This document shows, in pieces, positions 17,330 through 26,867 of a DNA stretch of 64,000 nucleotides (positions within the stretch are counted from its first letter, which is position 1; the number at the start of each line of letters is the position of its first letter). Source of the stretch: Martinezella miluonensis (GTDB taxonomy: Bacteria > Pseudomonadota > Alphaproteobacteria > Rhizobiales > Rhizobiaceae); NCBI RefSeq assembly GCF_900094545.1, contig NZ_FMAH01000022.1, positions 1 to 64,000 of the forward strand. The letters run 5' to 3'. The position numbers were made by a program, and so were the translations under genes. The notes under the pieces were generated by a model. That model was not told the origin of the DNA, made no database searches, and worked only from the letters and a program-made list of their open reading frames with translations.

Positions 17330-19926
17330 CTGTTTACGCCAGCCACGTGCGTAGTCGCGTACGCAAAACCCGCCTTTTCCACCGCGAATGGTATCAAGCG
17401 CTCAAGTGCGTGGAGGATGGTTCCGTCAATAGGAAGAGGCTCGGCAGGAATTTCCGATAAGTCTAGCTTCATTTCAAATAGCGGCGTAAGCGCCTCTGGT
17501 CTCGCCCAAAACATTGTCCCGATCGGAAAGTCAAAATGTGTTGGAAGCGACTTTGTCAAGCCGATCCTTTTCGCCAACTCAATACCTACCGCCTCGTTCA
17601 AATCCCAGCCATTCAAGTGAGGATCTTCCGGAAAGACTAGGCCAATATTCGAGTGGTCAGCAAATGCGGCCGCGATAATGTCAAGCATTGGATATTTATT
17701 GCCCAACAAATGTTGCCAGGCAAAATTCCGCCAGCGATCGCCCACAGCAGTTTCCACATGGCCGCTCTTTTTTCCGTGGAGGTGCCCGACAATATCGTAA
17801 TGCCGCCCAAGGCGCTCCGGCATATCCTTAAGGAAGGAAAATATGTCGCGCCCCCTGTTCGGTACGGTCCAAACGTCTTTTGCACTCCATCGTGTTTTAT
17901 CAAGAGTCGCTTGAATTTCTCGAACCTTTTCCTCACTCGTCGTGGTAATAAAAAGATCCGGCTTCGTCTCATTTACTTCGAGGCATCGTAGAAATTCATC
18001 CAACAAATCCGTGTAGTGGAAATGACCGTGGATCGCCACACGCAAGGTAGGTTCTAACACCGCGTCAGACGGCCTGATGACGTAATGGGACCACGGTCCT
18101 TCTGGCTTTCCCTTCGCCAAAAAGTCAGTCAAGGGATCTCTGAAACTACCAGAATCATTCGGATTGTTTAGATCGTAAATCAGAGGGTTAAAGCCAACCA
18201 TCGGCCTGCGAACGAAAATGCCAGCATCTCCGCGGCTCAATGGCCACGCGAGACGTACCCCATTCATATATCGCTTCACGGCAGTGGTGTCGTCGAACGC
18301 CGAACCGTGTTCGCCAAAGTAGAATACTTTGTCAAATGCCTTAGCGTCGACAACTCTCGCAACATCCGATTCAATCTGCTTTATTGCCGAAGCTGCTTGC
18401 CTTCCCAACTGATCAATCCGCGCGACATATGATTTCATGTCGAATGTCTTTTTGGCATATTGCTTTAGTGACTTTGAGAGCGCACTCAACTCTGCCCTTT
18501 TGTCAATTAAATCACCAATGATTTTTGCAGCCCTATCAACCCTAACGTATGGGGCGACTAGGAAGCTTGTCGCAGCGTCTTGTTCCAAAATGTCGGCAAA
18601 ACCGGTTGCATCTTTAAAGCACAAAATTGGGACCCCCGCGAGAGCCGCGTCAATTGCAACATTGGGAAGCGGATCAATACGAGAGCTCAAAAACAAAAGA
18701 TCTGCAGCATTAAAATACGGCGTTAGATCATCGACTTCGTCGAGGAACTCAACAACATTCTCAAGTCCGCTTTTCTTGATATGAGCTTCGATAGCGAGCT
18801 TGTAGCGCACATCCCCTGGATTGTGGTGGCCTATCCAAATGAACCTGAAATCGTCTCGATTCAACTCTCGATAAAGGAAATCGGCCACTGATACGAACAA
18901 GTCCACTCCCTTGCGGTAGGTAACCGTGCCCATACCAAATACGGTAAAACGACCATCCTTGACAAATGGTCTGTCAACAGTCCCGCTTTCTTTCGCAAAT
19001 CCGTCCGATTTGGCCGGGATGATAGACGGCCCCTGAGGAAAAACTAATACATTGCGCCCGCGCAACAGCGGATACATCGCTTGAGAATCTTCTGCGACAA
19101 TTCTGGTAGGAAAGACTATGTGAGATGCCTTTTGATAAAGTTCATCCAATGATCCGAGAGGAGGAGAATCCATGGCAAATTCGTGGACAAGCGCCACAAC
19201 GGGTACGCCAAATTGTTCCAAATGAACAGCCAAAGACTTCGTTACGGAACTATTCGCTACAGCGTACAAGGGCCGATATCGCGCCACGAGTTCCTCGACT
19301 AGCGCCCTCCCCTCACACTCGTCCAATGCGACGCCCGGTGGAATGATGATAGTGGCTGCCGCACTTTTTTCAAAAGACGGAAGTATCGAACCCGTCTTCA
19401 TCACCACTGCTATGACGTTATAACAATCCCTCAGTTCATTGATGATGTTTAGTCCGAGGATAGGTGCACCGGTACGAGTGGCCTCATGCGCAAGAACTAG
19501 TACAGTATCGAGGTTCCGGTCAATTTTTGAGTCGTCGTACGCTAGATTGCTGGCTGCGCTGCGGCTCATTCTGCCCTCTGTAAGGCCATATAGCGCGTAG
19601 TGTCCGAACAAGGTAAGTTCTGAATTTGCGACGTCTGGATTCTTTTTTGCGTAAAAGACTGGATCAAAATCAGCAGTAGGAGAAAGCCCTTGTTTTTCGC
19701 CGATTTCGATATAGTGATCGACGGCTCTCATGCCCAAGCGTCGTGCTTCCTGGGACGAAACATAAAAGTTTTCATCGAAATAGCGTTCAATCGCTCTTTT
19801 TTCACGCCTGGAAATATATTTCGCGCCAATTTTCTTTACCTTGACAGTGCCTTCATTTGAAGCTGCCGATGCCCTATTGCCGAATTTTCCGACGAGCCAC
19901 CGTGTGGCTAAATTCTTAAAAACCAT
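17326..19926 (-). CDS. Multidomain glycosyltransferase: GT4 plus rhamnan-synthesis F (RgpF) domain
   Basis: An 866-residue fusion. Residues 45-120 carry a module of the FDPVFYAKKNPDVANS...HYALYGLTEGR type often found at the head of large glycosyltransferases. Residues about 135-500 form a GT4 unit (FTVFGMGTVTYRKGVDLF; LFLSSRIDPLPNVAIDAAL). From about 540 a second unit leads into an RgpF-like domain at 623-866 (LRVAIHGHFHYTDLL, TVPNRGRDIFSF, HLHGKKSGH, FPIGTMFWARPEAL). RgpF-type proteins act in rhamnose-containing glycan assembly, which agrees with the rml genes. Codons are more AT-rich than in the operon below 10.5 kb. Confidence 0.82.
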   Translation of the reverse strand: MVFKNLATRWLVGKFGNRASAASNEGTVKVKKIGAKYISRREKRAIERYFDENFYVSSQEARRLGMRAVDHYIEIGEKQGLSPTADFDPVFYAKKNPDVANSELTLFGHYALYGLTEGRMSRSAASNLAYDDSKIDRNLDTVLVLAHEATRTGAPILGLNIINELRDCYNVIAVVMKTGSILPSFEKSAAATIIIPPGVALDECEGRALVEELVARYRPLYAVANSSVTKSLAVHLEQFGVPVVALVHEFAMDSPPLGSLDELYQKASHIVFPTRIVAEDSQAMYPLLRGRNVLVFPQGPSIIPAKSDGFAKESGTVDRPFVKDGRFTVFGMGTVTYRKGVDLFVSVADFLYRELNRDDFRFIWIGHHNPGDVRYKLAIEAHIKKSGLENVVEFLDEVDDLTPYFNAADLLFLSSRIDPLPNVAIDAALAGVPILCFKDATGFADILEQDAATSFLVAPYVRVDRAAKIIGDLIDKRAELSALSKSLKQYAKKTFDMKSYVARIDQLGRQAASAIKQIESDVARVVDAKAFDKVFYFGEHGSAFDDTTAVKRYMNGVRLAWPLSRGDAGIFVRRPMVGFNPLIYDLNNPNDSGSFRDPLTDFLAKGKPEGPWSHYVIRPSDAVLEPTLRVAIHGHFHYTDLLDEFLRCLEVNETKPDLFITTTSEEKVREIQATLDKTRWSAKDVWTVPNRGRDIFSFLKDMPERLGRHYDIVGHLHGKKSGHVETAVGDRWRNFAWQHLLGNKYPMLDIIAAAFADHSNIGLVFPEDPHLNGWDLNEAVGIELAKRIGLTKSLPTHFDFPIGTMFWARPEALTPLFEMKLDLSEIPAEPLPIDGTILHALERLIPFAVEKAGFAYATTHVAGVNR

Positions 19927-20019
19927 CTATCTGACCCGTTCAGTAGTTTCGCCTTTGGATATACCATTCGAAATCGAAATCCAATCTGCTAAGTGAAAAC
20001 CTTCCGGACGGGAGTCCTT

Positions 20020-20048
20020 ACCGAGTGGATTGACATATTTCACTCGGT
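20020..20048. repeat. Inverted repeat in divergent promoter region
   Basis: ACCGAGTG at 20020-20027 and CACTCGGT at 20041-20048 are exact reverse complements with a 13-base spacer. They lie between two divergent glycosyltransferase genes, about 94 bases from the 19926 start and 108 bases before the 20156 start. They could be an operator or a leader hairpin; no regulator can be named. Confidence 0.35.
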
Positions 20049-20155
20049 GGACTCCTCCGCTACGATTGGGGGTAGATCGTAATTCAAGACTACAGCAGAG
20101 AGCGTCGCGTCAAGGCGACGGCAACAAAGAGGCAGACAAAGGTGGCCGATCGCAA

Positions 20156-22123
20156 ATGATGTCCGAAATGTTCGTATTCAATAAAACGTTTAAGTATGGT
20201 GTGCCCAAGTCGCTGATTGGTGTCTGGGTCGGTGCTGGCGCGGGTTTTCAAATGGCCTACAACATTGGCTCCGACGAAGGATTGGACGACCTCATGTATT
20301 GGTGGCTGTCTGTCGGTCGTAGCGAATTTCCTGGGGTCAGGGATGTTACAGACCAGAAAATAATTGAGGAGCTCCACCTGGCCCCTATGACAAAGTTTCT
20401 GGACGCATCTCATAAAATAGAGTTAACCGGTCTTCTCCAACTTGTTCTACGACATCGTTACGATTTGCAGGCCCTCTGGGATGTTTCTACACAAGAGGGA
20501 ATTTCTGATTGTTGGGATTGGTGGCTGTCCTATGGCCACAAAGAATACTTTGGACAATCCAATTGGCTTCGAAAAGCAGAGGCAATTTCTTTATTACACT
20601 GCACGGCTGAAAACAAATTACCCGATGACTCTTCGTTTACTAGCCTTTTGTACAAACTATTTGTTCATCTTACGGTGTATATGCCCACGGCAATAAATAA
20701 TAAACAAATATGTTATCGGACTAATATTCCATTGGTGCAAAGAAAAATCACTATCAATCTTGAAAATCCGTCAACGTTTTTAACATTGATTTACATGAAC
20801 AGGATAGATCTGCGCGAGTTTGCCGATATCTCAACGTTAGAAGGACGAACGCAGATCGAGCAATGGTGGATCTCTAACGGCCGAGCCGAATACTTCGGTC
20901 GAGTAGAATCAGACCTAATTTTGGAGCACGACGAAGTCGCTCGCGAGGAATCGGCGGGCAATATATCGAATGCTTCCAACGTATTTGCGACGAAGCATGG
21001 AGTCTCGCCGCCCAATTTCTTTAACAATGTTGCACTGATCGGATACCCGAAAGGCGAGTTTGGCCTTGGAGAGGATATTCGGTTGCTGCGGTCATCATTA
21101 ACTACTGCGGGAATCGTACCGGAAGTTATCCAAGCCCCGTGGCAAATTTCTGCACGTCAAGCAATCGACGAACCCTCCATTGATGCACACTCGGCTACTT
21201 TCGACGGTGACGTGATGATCTACGTCATGCCGGCCTTCGATACTCTAACGTTGCTAAACAAAGTCGGCCCTAGCGCCTTCTCTGCTCGCCGAAAAATCGG
21301 TTTCTGGCAATGGGAGCTAGAACGGTTTCCGCCGCCCGCCAGAATGGCAATGGAATTGGTCGACGAAATCTGGTGCCACTCCGAACATTCAGCTCGTGCA
21401 TTTAGAGGCGCGACGGACAAGCCTGTCATCAGGGTGCCGCTGCCTGTGATGGTGCCTGAGCTCCCCACAGTTTCGCGATCAGATTTTGGCCTGGAGGACG
21501 ACAGCTTCGTCGTCTTTACCAGTTTCGATGGCGCCTCCTCTATCTCACGAAAAAATCCCTTGGGCGCTATCCTTGCGTTTCAATCGGCTTTCCCCCGTGA
21601 AACCCACCGCAAGGCGCGGCTGATTGTCAAGGCAATGAATGTGCACGACGATTCGCTTTGGCGCGAATGCATGCGCAAGGCCGCACAGGATCCGCGCATT
21701 ATCATCCGCAACACGGTCATGGGTCGCCTCGAGTATTACGAACTGCTGCAGTGTTGTGACGTGGTCTTGTCGCTACATCGGGCGGAAGGGTTTGGACGTC
21801 TTATGGCGGAGGCGATGGCGCTGGGAATTCCGGTCGTGGCATCCGCATATTCTGGCAATATGGATTTTATGAACGATAAGAATAGCTGGCTTGTGAGCGG
21901 CGAAACGCTTCCCGTGCTATTTGGGGACTATCCATTTTATCAGGATCAAATTTGGTTCGAGCCGGATGTAGGTTCGGCGGCGGAAGCCCTTAGAGACTGC
22001 GCGAGCAACGCTCAAAAACGCGGACAATTTGTTATCGCTGCCAAGCAGACGATGGATCGTTACAGCACTCAAAATTGTGGGAGCGAATATCTCAAATTAT
22101 TGAAAAGCAGAGCTTCGAAATGA
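20156..22123 (+). CDS. Glycosyltransferase, GT4 type, with three N-terminal WW-GR-EY repeats
   Basis: The frame opens at 20030, but that ATG lies in the loop of an inverted repeat. ATG 20156 (or 20159/20168) is preferred and gives 655 residues. Near residues 33-60, 102-134 and 216-248 a unit recurs: an acidic stretch with D-S/T-x-E-G, then WWLSVGRSEF, WWLSYGHKEYFG, WWISNGRAEYFG. A GT4 domain follows from about 298 (VALIGYPKGEFGLGEDIRLL; LSLHRAEGFGRLMAEAMALGIPVVA). The repeats may bind the acceptor or membrane partners; that is inference. Codons in the first half are AT-rich. Confidence 0.82.
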   Translation: MMSEMFVFNKTFKYGVPKSLIGVWVGAGAGFQMAYNIGSDEGLDDLMYWWLSVGRSEFPGVRDVTDQKIIEELHLAPMTKFLDASHKIELTGLLQLVLRHRYDLQALWDVSTQEGISDCWDWWLSYGHKEYFGQSNWLRKAEAISLLHCTAENKLPDDSSFTSLLYKLFVHLTVYMPTAINNKQICYRTNIPLVQRKITINLENPSTFLTLIYMNRIDLREFADISTLEGRTQIEQWWISNGRAEYFGRVESDLILEHDEVAREESAGNISNASNVFATKHGVSPPNFFNNVALIGYPKGEFGLGEDIRLLRSSLTTAGIVPEVIQAPWQISARQAIDEPSIDAHSATFDGDVMIYVMPAFDTLTLLNKVGPSAFSARRKIGFWQWELERFPPPARMAMELVDEIWCHSEHSARAFRGATDKPVIRVPLPVMVPELPTVSRSDFGLEDDSFVVFTSFDGASSISRKNPLGAILAFQSAFPRETHRKARLIVKAMNVHDDSLWRECMRKAAQDPRIIIRNTVMGRLEYYELLQCCDVVLSLHRAEGFGRLMAEAMALGIPVVASAYSGNMDFMNDKNSWLVSGETLPVLFGDYPFYQDQIWFEPDVGSAAEALRDCASNAQKRGQFVIAAKQTMDRYSTQNCGSEYLKLLKSRASK

Positions 22124-22132
22124 GGCTCTGCT
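22106..22132. terminator. Hairpin at the end of the 20-22 kb glycosyltransferase
   Basis: An 8-base stem, AGCAGAGC at 22106-22113 with GCTCTGCT at 22125-22132, surrounds the stop codon. The gene downstream converges on it after 35 bases. There is no strong T-run, so it may act as a weak bidirectional terminator. Confidence 0.35.
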
Positions 22133-22157
22133 ATACGAATTTTCGCGAAGAACAGGC

Positions 22158-23273
22158 CTATGGCCGTGCCAACAGGTCCCGATAAAGCTCCGCATAGGCG
22201 CTCCCCATGCGCTCTGCGGTGAAATTTTCCTGGTAGCGCGTCCGTGCCGCGCTGCCTTGGTTGGCTGAACGTATGCGGTCATTGGCGATGGCATTCATTG
22301 CCATTGCCAAGGCTTCCGCGTCGTTGGGGGGGACGACGAACCCCGTCTTTCCTTCGATATTGACGAAACTCGTTCCGGTTCCGATCTCGCAGGAAATCAT
22401 AGGTTTGCCGAACATGGCAGCCTCGACTAAGGAAAGGCCAAAGGCCTCCGAGCGCAAATGGGAAGGGAATACGAAGCCGATACACAGTTCAAAAAGGGCA
22501 GATTTGTCGATGTCTGGCAACGCGCCAAGAAAGGACACGTTCGCCAGATTGTTGATCCTTGCATATTTATGCAACGAGCGGTCCATCGGACCGTCTCCCA
22601 CGATGACAATATCCAGATCAGTCCTCTTCGCGGCCTCCAGGAGAATATGGACGCCTTTGTAGTAGCGCAGAACACCGACAAAAAGGAAGAAAGGCCGAGG
22701 TAGACGCTGGCGCCAGCGCGCCATAGTGTCTTCTTCCGCCCTGGGGTATTCAGCTTCGTCGAGCCCCAATGGAATGACGACCGTCTTCGCTTTGTAACGC
22801 TGCAGTACATCGCTGGTTGCGAGATAGTTCGGCGACGTGGCGACGATCCTGTCGGCGCTATCGAGGAAGCGGTGCATCAGCGGCCTGTACAGTTTCAACA
22901 GAAACTTTTGCTTCACGATATCGGAGTGGTAGGTAACAACGGTCGGCTTATGGGGAGGATGAACAAGATGAACTAAGTCCATCAGTGGCCAGGGAAAATG
23001 GTAGTGAACAATATCGGCCATATTTGACAGCTCGCGAAACCTTCCGAAGACGTCGCGCGAAAATCCAGTTGATGCAAACTCAAAATCGAGCTTGGATTTA
23101 TAGGCCATGTACCCATGAAATCTGACTGTGTTTTCCGTTGGAATTTTGCTTAGCGATAGGACGTCGAATTCTATACCCTTTGTGGCGGCGCCCTTGATGA
23201 TCGCATGAATCGTCCGCTCGACACCTCCGAAGGTATCTGGCCAATACGTCTTGAAGAAATGTAGGACCCGCAT
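22158..23273 (-). CDS. Glycosyltransferase, GT4 type
   Basis: A 371-residue GT-B enzyme. The N-terminal MRVLHFFKTYWPDTFGGVERTIHAI is a classic GT4 acceptor-domain start. FFLFVGVLRYYKGVHILLEAA and FPSHLRSEAFGLSLVEAAMFGKPMIS mark the donor domain. Similar enzymes are common as mannosyl or rhamnosyl transferases in rhizobial polysaccharide loci. It is monocistronic, with IS remnants upstream, so it may mark the edge of the first part of the locus. Confidence 0.88.
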   Translation of the reverse strand: MRVLHFFKTYWPDTFGGVERTIHAIIKGAATKGIEFDVLSLSKIPTENTVRFHGYMAYKSKLDFEFASTGFSRDVFGRFRELSNMADIVHYHFPWPLMDLVHLVHPPHKPTVVTYHSDIVKQKFLLKLYRPLMHRFLDSADRIVATSPNYLATSDVLQRYKAKTVVIPLGLDEAEYPRAEEDTMARWRQRLPRPFFLFVGVLRYYKGVHILLEAAKRTDLDIVIVGDGPMDRSLHKYARINNLANVSFLGALPDIDKSALFELCIGFVFPSHLRSEAFGLSLVEAAMFGKPMISCEIGTGTSFVNIEGKTGFVVPPNDAEALAMAMNAIANDRIRSANQGSAARTRYQENFTAERMGSAYAELYRDLLARP

Positions 23274-23826
23274 TTTATTCCCGCGCAGAATAACTTAGCT
23301 CGTTGTCGGCTGGCTTGTTGTTGTTCCACTCGTTCACGACCGCGACAATCGCGGCCTTGGGACGTGCTGGAAAAACCGATATAGAGCAAGCCGTGGAAAA
23401 TGATAGTCGCTACGCGTTTGTCAACCTAGAAGACGCGCGTGAAGGTCGAGAACCAGCTTCCGCATGATGTGATCGCCGGGCTGAAAAACCTGAGGCCGCG
23501 GCCGCCGTTTCGCTCTTCCGGTGTCGCTTTCACTTCCTGATTTCAATCGGAGAAAAGTCCTATATCCTGTTGATTTCCGCTGAGAACTGATGGAGTTGTC
23601 TAATCGCGGCTGGGCGTCAAGCGTTAAGTTGTCGAGGCGGTGCTGCCAGGTGCATGGTTGTCTTCGCGGTCGACATCAGTCGCCGCATGATGGAGCTTCG
23701 CGGGACGAGCCTTCAATGTGGACGACGCATTCGGCTGAGACAGCGATGCAACCCCATCAACGGAATGGCTCGGCTCACGTCCCGGCAGGGACGCTTCAAG
23801 TGCTCAGTTTTGAGCCCTATTCGATA
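23274..23826. other. Non-coding stretch between glycosyltransferase and IS110
   Basis: No gene with a start, ribosome binding site and recognisable product was found on either strand. Long plus-strand readings beginning here continue across the transposase in the wrong frame and are treated as shadows. The stretch near 23575-23700 may belong to the end of the IS element or to an older insertion, but no terminal repeat was identified. Confidence 0.4.
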
Positions 23827-24858
23827 CTATGCTGTCACTGTCACTCCCGTATTTGGATTGAAGAGCTCTCCGGTCTTGAGCATGGTGTGCATGATGACCG
23901 CAAGCTTTCGTGCGACGGCCACAGCAGCTCTTTTGAAGCCGATCCTCTCGCGGAGTTGAAGCCCCCATGTTTGCAAGGAACTCTGCACGGAGCTGCGCGT
24001 AAGAATGACCGACGCTGCTTCGTAGAGAAGCCCACGCAGATGGCGGTCGCCGCGTCGGGATATATGGCCGTCGTAATCGACTTCGCCGGATTGGTAGCGT
24101 CGCGTGGTGAGGCCGATCCACGCGCCCACGGACCGAGACTTCCTGAAGTTTCCCGGCTCTTCAATGGCAGTCGCGAAAGAGGTTGCAGTGATTGCTCCCA
24201 CGCCGGGGATGGACATAAGGATACGGCAGGCTTGGCTTTGGCGGGCATCAGCGACCAACTTGCGCCCGAGGTCCGCGGCGCGGGCACGCAGGCCTTTCCA
24301 GGCGTCGAGAAGCGGTAGCACAATATGAGCGAGATCATGATCGCTGGAGACAAGATCTCGAACATTCTTCTCAAACACGCTTCCTTTGCCTGCTGGAACG
24401 ACCAGGCCGAACGTTTTCATGATGCCGCGAATCTGATTGGAAAGTTCGGTCGTCATATGGACTAACCGGGTGCGCGCCGCGACAAGCGTGCGCGCTAACA
24501 TGCTGTCGAACCCCTTCACGCGGACCTCTCGGAAGAATCCAACTTCGGCCAGGTGCGCCAATCCATCGGCGTCATTCGCATCCGTTTTGTTCGTCGCCAT
24601 GTCGAGCGCCGCTTTGGCGTGTCGTGCATCGATGCAGATGACAGGCAGGCCCTCTGCTCGAAGCGCATGATAAAACCACACCGAGAGCGGTCCCGTTTCA
24701 AACACCACGAGTTTCACCGTGGGTGCGCGTTTGCGTATAAGTTCGGCAATGACGTGAGGATCTGATATGCATTTCCCCCGCCAAACACGCACGCCTTCTC
24801 GGCGGATTGCAACTGCAGTCTCTTTCATTGATACATCGAGGCCGATATACTCTGTCAT
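23827..24858 (-). CDS. IS110-family transposase, apparently intact
   Basis: A 343-residue serine/RuvC-like recombinase, complete from start to end. EYIGLDVSMKETAVAI, VFETGPLSVWF and KTDANDADGLAHLAEVGFF supply the acidic DEDD-type residues. The C-terminal Tnp20-type domain has MSIPGVGAITATSFATAI and the serine region HISRRGDRHLRGLLYEAA. The frame opens at 24912, but ATG 24858 is preceded by GGAGAACAGCC and fits the family. The leader contains a hairpin that also occurs upstream of a related broken copy at 30.2 kb. It separates the first part of the polysaccharide locus from the ligase and initiating-transferase genes. Confidence 0.92.
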   Translation of the reverse strand: MTEYIGLDVSMKETAVAIRREGVRVWRGKCISDPHVIAELIRKRAPTVKLVVFETGPLSVWFYHALRAEGLPVICIDARHAKAALDMATNKTDANDADGLAHLAEVGFFREVRVKGFDSMLARTLVAARTRLVHMTTELSNQIRGIMKTFGLVVPAGKGSVFEKNVRDLVSSDHDLAHIVLPLLDAWKGLRARAADLGRKLVADARQSQACRILMSIPGVGAITATSFATAIEEPGNFRKSRSVGAWIGLTTRRYQSGEVDYDGHISRRGDRHLRGLLYEAASVILTRSSVQSSLQTWGLQLRERIGFKRAAVAVARKLAVIMHTMLKTGELFNPNTGVTVTA

Positions 24859-24929
24859 GGCTGTTCTCCGTTGATGCTGGGCCCGGCGTCCAGTCGAGAG
24901 CCCGTACTTCATCTTATCGGGGAACAGCC
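24859..24929 (-). ncRNA. Conserved leader hairpin of IS110 (possible structured RNA)
   Basis: Reading the minus strand, GGCTGTTC at 24929-24922 pairs exactly with GAACAGCC at 24866-24859, directly before the ATG. After one mismatch three further pairs follow, giving 11 of 12. The loop of about 47 bases contains CCGATAAGATG and TACGGGC. The related copy at 30.1 kb has the same loop motifs and spacing but a different, still paired stem. Pairing covers the ribosome binding site. IS110 elements are known to encode a guide-type RNA in a non-coding end, so this may be part of such an RNA or a translation control element. Confidence 0.5.
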
Positions 24930-25062
24930 GCCATCCAAGATCATGATCGGATCGAGAGGGGCATCGCTCCCGCGATTACCCCATGTGGATGCCCCCTCCC
25001 GACGGCATCGCAATGTGCCAGAGTGATGTTCGCCAGAACGTCACTTAGAGGAGAGAGCATCC

Positions 25063-25269
25063 ATGAAGGAAGTTAGCATTGTTGGCCTGGACCTAGCAAA
25101 GCGGGTGTTTCAGGTTCATGCCGCTCGAAGCGATGGCGCTGTTGTATTGCGCAGGAAGTTGTCGCGTGACCAAGTCGTTGTATTTTTTACGGAACTACCC
25201 AAATGCACGGTTGCGATGGAGGCCTGCGCCACAGCGCATTACTGGGCGCGTGAGATAGGCAAGCTTTGA
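25063..25269 (+). pseudogene. IS110-family transposase, N-terminal stub
   Basis: ATG 25063 with AGGAGAGAG upstream begins MKEVSIVGLDLAKRVFQVHA and reaches CTVAMEACATAHYWAREIG, the N-terminal RuvC-like part of an IS110 element different from its neighbour at 24 kb. It stops at 25269 after 68 residues, where at least 250 more would be expected. It is a truncated copy, probably cut when the neighbouring sequence was inserted or deleted. Confidence 0.75.
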
Positions 25270-25327
25270 CCTGCTGATCTGAACCACCGAGGCTCTAATC
25301 GCCGCCGGATGAAAGTTCAGTGGCAGG

Positions 25328-26752
25328 TCATGCTCTCACGACCGCTTCTTTCCATTCCCCTTTAGATATCGTCAAATACTCCCCCTTCAACCGCATGTGG
25401 CACCAGCAGGCGAAGGCGGAGCTTGCGAAGGCCAGGCTTTCGCCGATCGCCAGGCGGTTGTTGGAGTTGCTGAGGAGCGTCAATGAGAAGAAGAAAAGGC
25501 AGGCGATGTAGGCGTGCCATGCAGCGCGCGGAATGATGCCTGCCTTGCGGGCGCGCCAGACGGCGCGGATGAAGGTGGCGAGCATGAAGCCCATGATTGT
25601 CGCGCCGAACAGGCCGAAGCGCACCAGGATTTCCAGGTAGCCATTGTGCAGCAATGTGTATTGAACATGCGAATAGCGCGTCTCGGCCCAGCGCTCGAGC
25701 CATTGATTGCCCCAGCCGAAGATCGGCGCGGAGGAGAAGACTTCCCAGCTGTTGGACCAGAGCTGCAGGCGCTCGTCCATCGATACCGGGGTGTCGGACG
25801 AGCTGATGGTGGTCGTCATCACGCCGCCCAGATCGTGGCTGCCGGTGACGTTTTGCACCATGGAAAGCGCTGCCGACACAGTAGGGCCTGCGGTCTTGTC
25901 GAGATTGTGTCTTACGCCATAGATGCCCGCCACCAGCAAGACAGCAACGGCGACGATGGCGATAATGCCGCTCTTCATGCGCAGATAGGTCAGCGTAACC
26001 AGCGCCAGCACCGGCATGGTGATGCCGAGCGCCAGCCAGACGCCTTTCGATTTGGCGCCGTAGATGGCGATGAAACAGAGCGCGAAGATGAAGGGCGAAA
26101 CGATATAAGCGAAACGCGCGATGCGGCGATCGCTGGATTTTTCCGTTAGATAATGCAGCAGCCAGAACACGGTGAAGATTATGATCATGCCGCAGGCGAC
26201 GGCACCGTGGATCTGGTTGTTCATGATCAGCGGGCGGATGGTCTCGCCGGCGAAGACTTCGCGCAGATGCTGGGTGGCGACTAGCATGATGAGGACCATG
26301 GCGAAATAGGCCGCGACGATCTTTTCCATCAGCTCTTCATAGAGTAGGAAGCCGACACTCAGGATCGGAAAGAAGAAGGTGAAGGCATAGAGCCAGTCCG
26401 AAGCGCCGATGTCGTGCTGCGGCGTCAGCCAATAGATGATGGCGAAACGGACCATGACATAGGCGGCCCAGCCCATGCAGAGCCAGCCGATCCAGTCCGT
26501 GCGCGGTTTAAGCGGCGCTTTCAGATAGAAGTAGAGAGCGATCATCGACAGGATCGCCGTCGCATAGCGGTAGGCGTCGCTTTCGACGACGGTTGGCGAA
26601 GCCATGAGCAGCCAAAGCAGGCCGCCGATGATTGCCATGGATTTTGGCATGACGCTTGCGGCCGTGGTGATGCCGGGAGGACGGGTCGCGAGATCGGCCG
26701 GCGATGTGTTCACGCGTGAGCTATCCAATGTTGTCGTTCCCCTGTCGTCCAC
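25328..26752 (-). CDS. O-antigen ligase/polymerase family membrane protein (WaaL/Wzy type)
   Basis: A 474-residue inner-membrane protein with about 11-12 hydrophobic segments and a long periplasmic loop in the second half. The Wzy_C-type core is RLQLWSNSWEVFSSAPIFGWG followed by LHNGYLEILVRFGLFG. In a locus with an ABC exporter a ligase joining the finished chain to lipid A-core is more likely than a polymerase. The first 35 residues are polar, so an internal start is possible. A truncated IS110 copy lies only 58 bases past its end. Confidence 0.82.
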   Translation of the reverse strand: MDDRGTTTLDSSRVNTSPADLATRPPGITTAASVMPKSMAIIGGLLWLLMASPTVVESDAYRYATAILSMIALYFYLKAPLKPRTDWIGWLCMGWAAYVMVRFAIIYWLTPQHDIGASDWLYAFTFFFPILSVGFLLYEELMEKIVAAYFAMVLIMLVATQHLREVFAGETIRPLIMNNQIHGAVACGMIIIFTVFWLLHYLTEKSSDRRIARFAYIVSPFIFALCFIAIYGAKSKGVWLALGITMPVLALVTLTYLRMKSGIIAIVAVAVLLVAGIYGVRHNLDKTAGPTVSAALSMVQNVTGSHDLGGVMTTTISSSDTPVSMDERLQLWSNSWEVFSSAPIFGWGNQWLERWAETRYSHVQYTLLHNGYLEILVRFGLFGATIMGFMLATFIRAVWRARKAGIIPRAAWHAYIACLFFFSLTLLSNSNNRLAIGESLAFASSAFACWCHMRLKGEYLTISKGEWKEAVVRA

Positions 26753-26867
26753 ATCGATCCCCTATCCAGCCAAAGCATTCATGACGGCCCCTAAGATCGC
26801 AAAGAGGCAGGAATGCGGCTTTCTTGCGGCCAAGCTTTACCGGCCTGACAGTTTCACCCAATGCTTG

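Noticed and set aside
23590..24318. Plus-strand open frame of 242 residues across the IS110 transposase
   Set aside because: It runs antisense to a well-supported transposase, and its composition is that of a shadow frame.
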